A stretch of DNA of 64,000 bases from NCBI GenBank assembly GCA_963819905.1, contig CAWFXP010000012.1, positions 291,454 through 355,453 on the forward strand, written 5' to 3'. Positions within the stretch are counted from its first letter, which is position 1. Each line of letters starts with the position of its first letter. A program made the translations under genes and the position numbers. This document shows positions 63,892 to 64,000 of this stretch, in pieces. Source of the DNA: CAWCQC01 sp963819905. GTDB taxonomy: Bacteria > Actinomycetota > Thermoleophilia > Gaiellales > Gaiellaceae. Below the pieces are notes generated by a model, which was given only the letters and a program-made list of their open reading frames with translations, did not search any database and was not told the origin of the DNA.

Positions 63892-64000
63892 TCAGACGCC
63901 CTCCTCCCCGACGTTCGGCCTCGCGATCATGTACGTGAGCACGCCTAGCAGTGGCAAGAAGATGATGAAGATCGTCCAGCCCGCCTTCGCGCCGCCGCCG
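63892..64000 (-). CDS. Small membrane protein, C-terminus only (partial)
   Basis: The frame enters from the right edge and ends at TGA 63892-63894. It reads GGAKAGWTIFIIFLPLLGVL then TYMIARPN, like the last membrane helix of PLDc_N-type small actinobacterial proteins. The N-terminus is outside the window. Confidence 0.5.
   Translation of the reverse strand, partial: GGGAKAGWTIFIIFLPLLGVLTYMIARPNVGEEGV

Overview
The window looks like a chromosomal contig from a high-GC actinobacterium. The order valS-folC-ndk-rne-rplU-rpmA-obgE with clpX-clpP-tig beside it is the actinobacterial arrangement known from Mycobacterium. The insertion of mreB-mreC-mreD-mrdA-rodA between ndk and rne points to a rod-shaped member of a deep lineage such as Thermoleophilia (Gaiellales/Solirubrobacterales). 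The lineage is inferred from gene order and protein character, not from a search.

Left half, 1-31 kb: a core housekeeping region read almost entirely on the minus strand. From right to left it carries tig, clpP, clpX, a proline dehydrogenase, valS, folC, two small membrane or zinc-ribbon genes, ndk, a methyltransferase, maf, mreBCD-mrdA-rodA, a DUF697-like gene, rne, rplU, rpmA, obgE, nadD, rsfS, a tRNA-Ala, a sensor histidine kinase, leuS and, at the edge, a ComEA-like start. Many junctions overlap by 1-14 bases (ATGA, GTGA, TTGA), so translation is probably coupled. plsC and a short-chain dehydrogenase are read the other way. Apart from rsfS, which seems to start at CTG, no frame damage was found here. 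Non-coding structure consists of a 20-bp terminal inverted repeat element between the dehydrogenase gene and leuS, and three clusters of a palindromic repeat built on GGACAGGTCC.

Hinge, 31-32.6 kb: a RuBisCO-like protein gene, a short reading frame that runs into a palindromic repeat, tRNA-Leu(UAG) and tRNA-Arg(UCG).

Right half, 32.6-64 kb: an accessory region. Two imperfect copies of the tRNA-Arg 3' half (35.8 and 43.6 kb) suggest that DNA entered at this tRNA gene, although no integrase remains. The cargo is rich in stress, redox and sulfur genes: a BTAD regulator, NTF2-like proteins, an SBP56-type methanethiol oxidase, two large arylsulfatases (one fused to a DUF1269 domain), DUF1269/DUF6325/SHOCT small proteins, a Na+/H+ antiporter, a DyP-type peroxidase with a partner gene, a SulP transporter, three DUF2252 genes, a sulfatase-maturase-like radical SAM enzyme and a ClC channel. 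At least six genes here carry frameshifts. The stretch 51.45-55.2 kb is a mosaic of gene fragments (sulfatase tails, formylglycine-generating enzyme, methyltransferase, MFS permease, DyP partner).

Possible joint function (inference): sulfatases made active by formylglycine formation release sulfate, SBP56 oxidises methanethiol to sulfide and H2O2, DyP consumes peroxide and SulP moves sulfate. The most unusual element is the DUF1269-arylsulfatase pairing, present once as a fusion and once as neighbouring genes in the opposite order.
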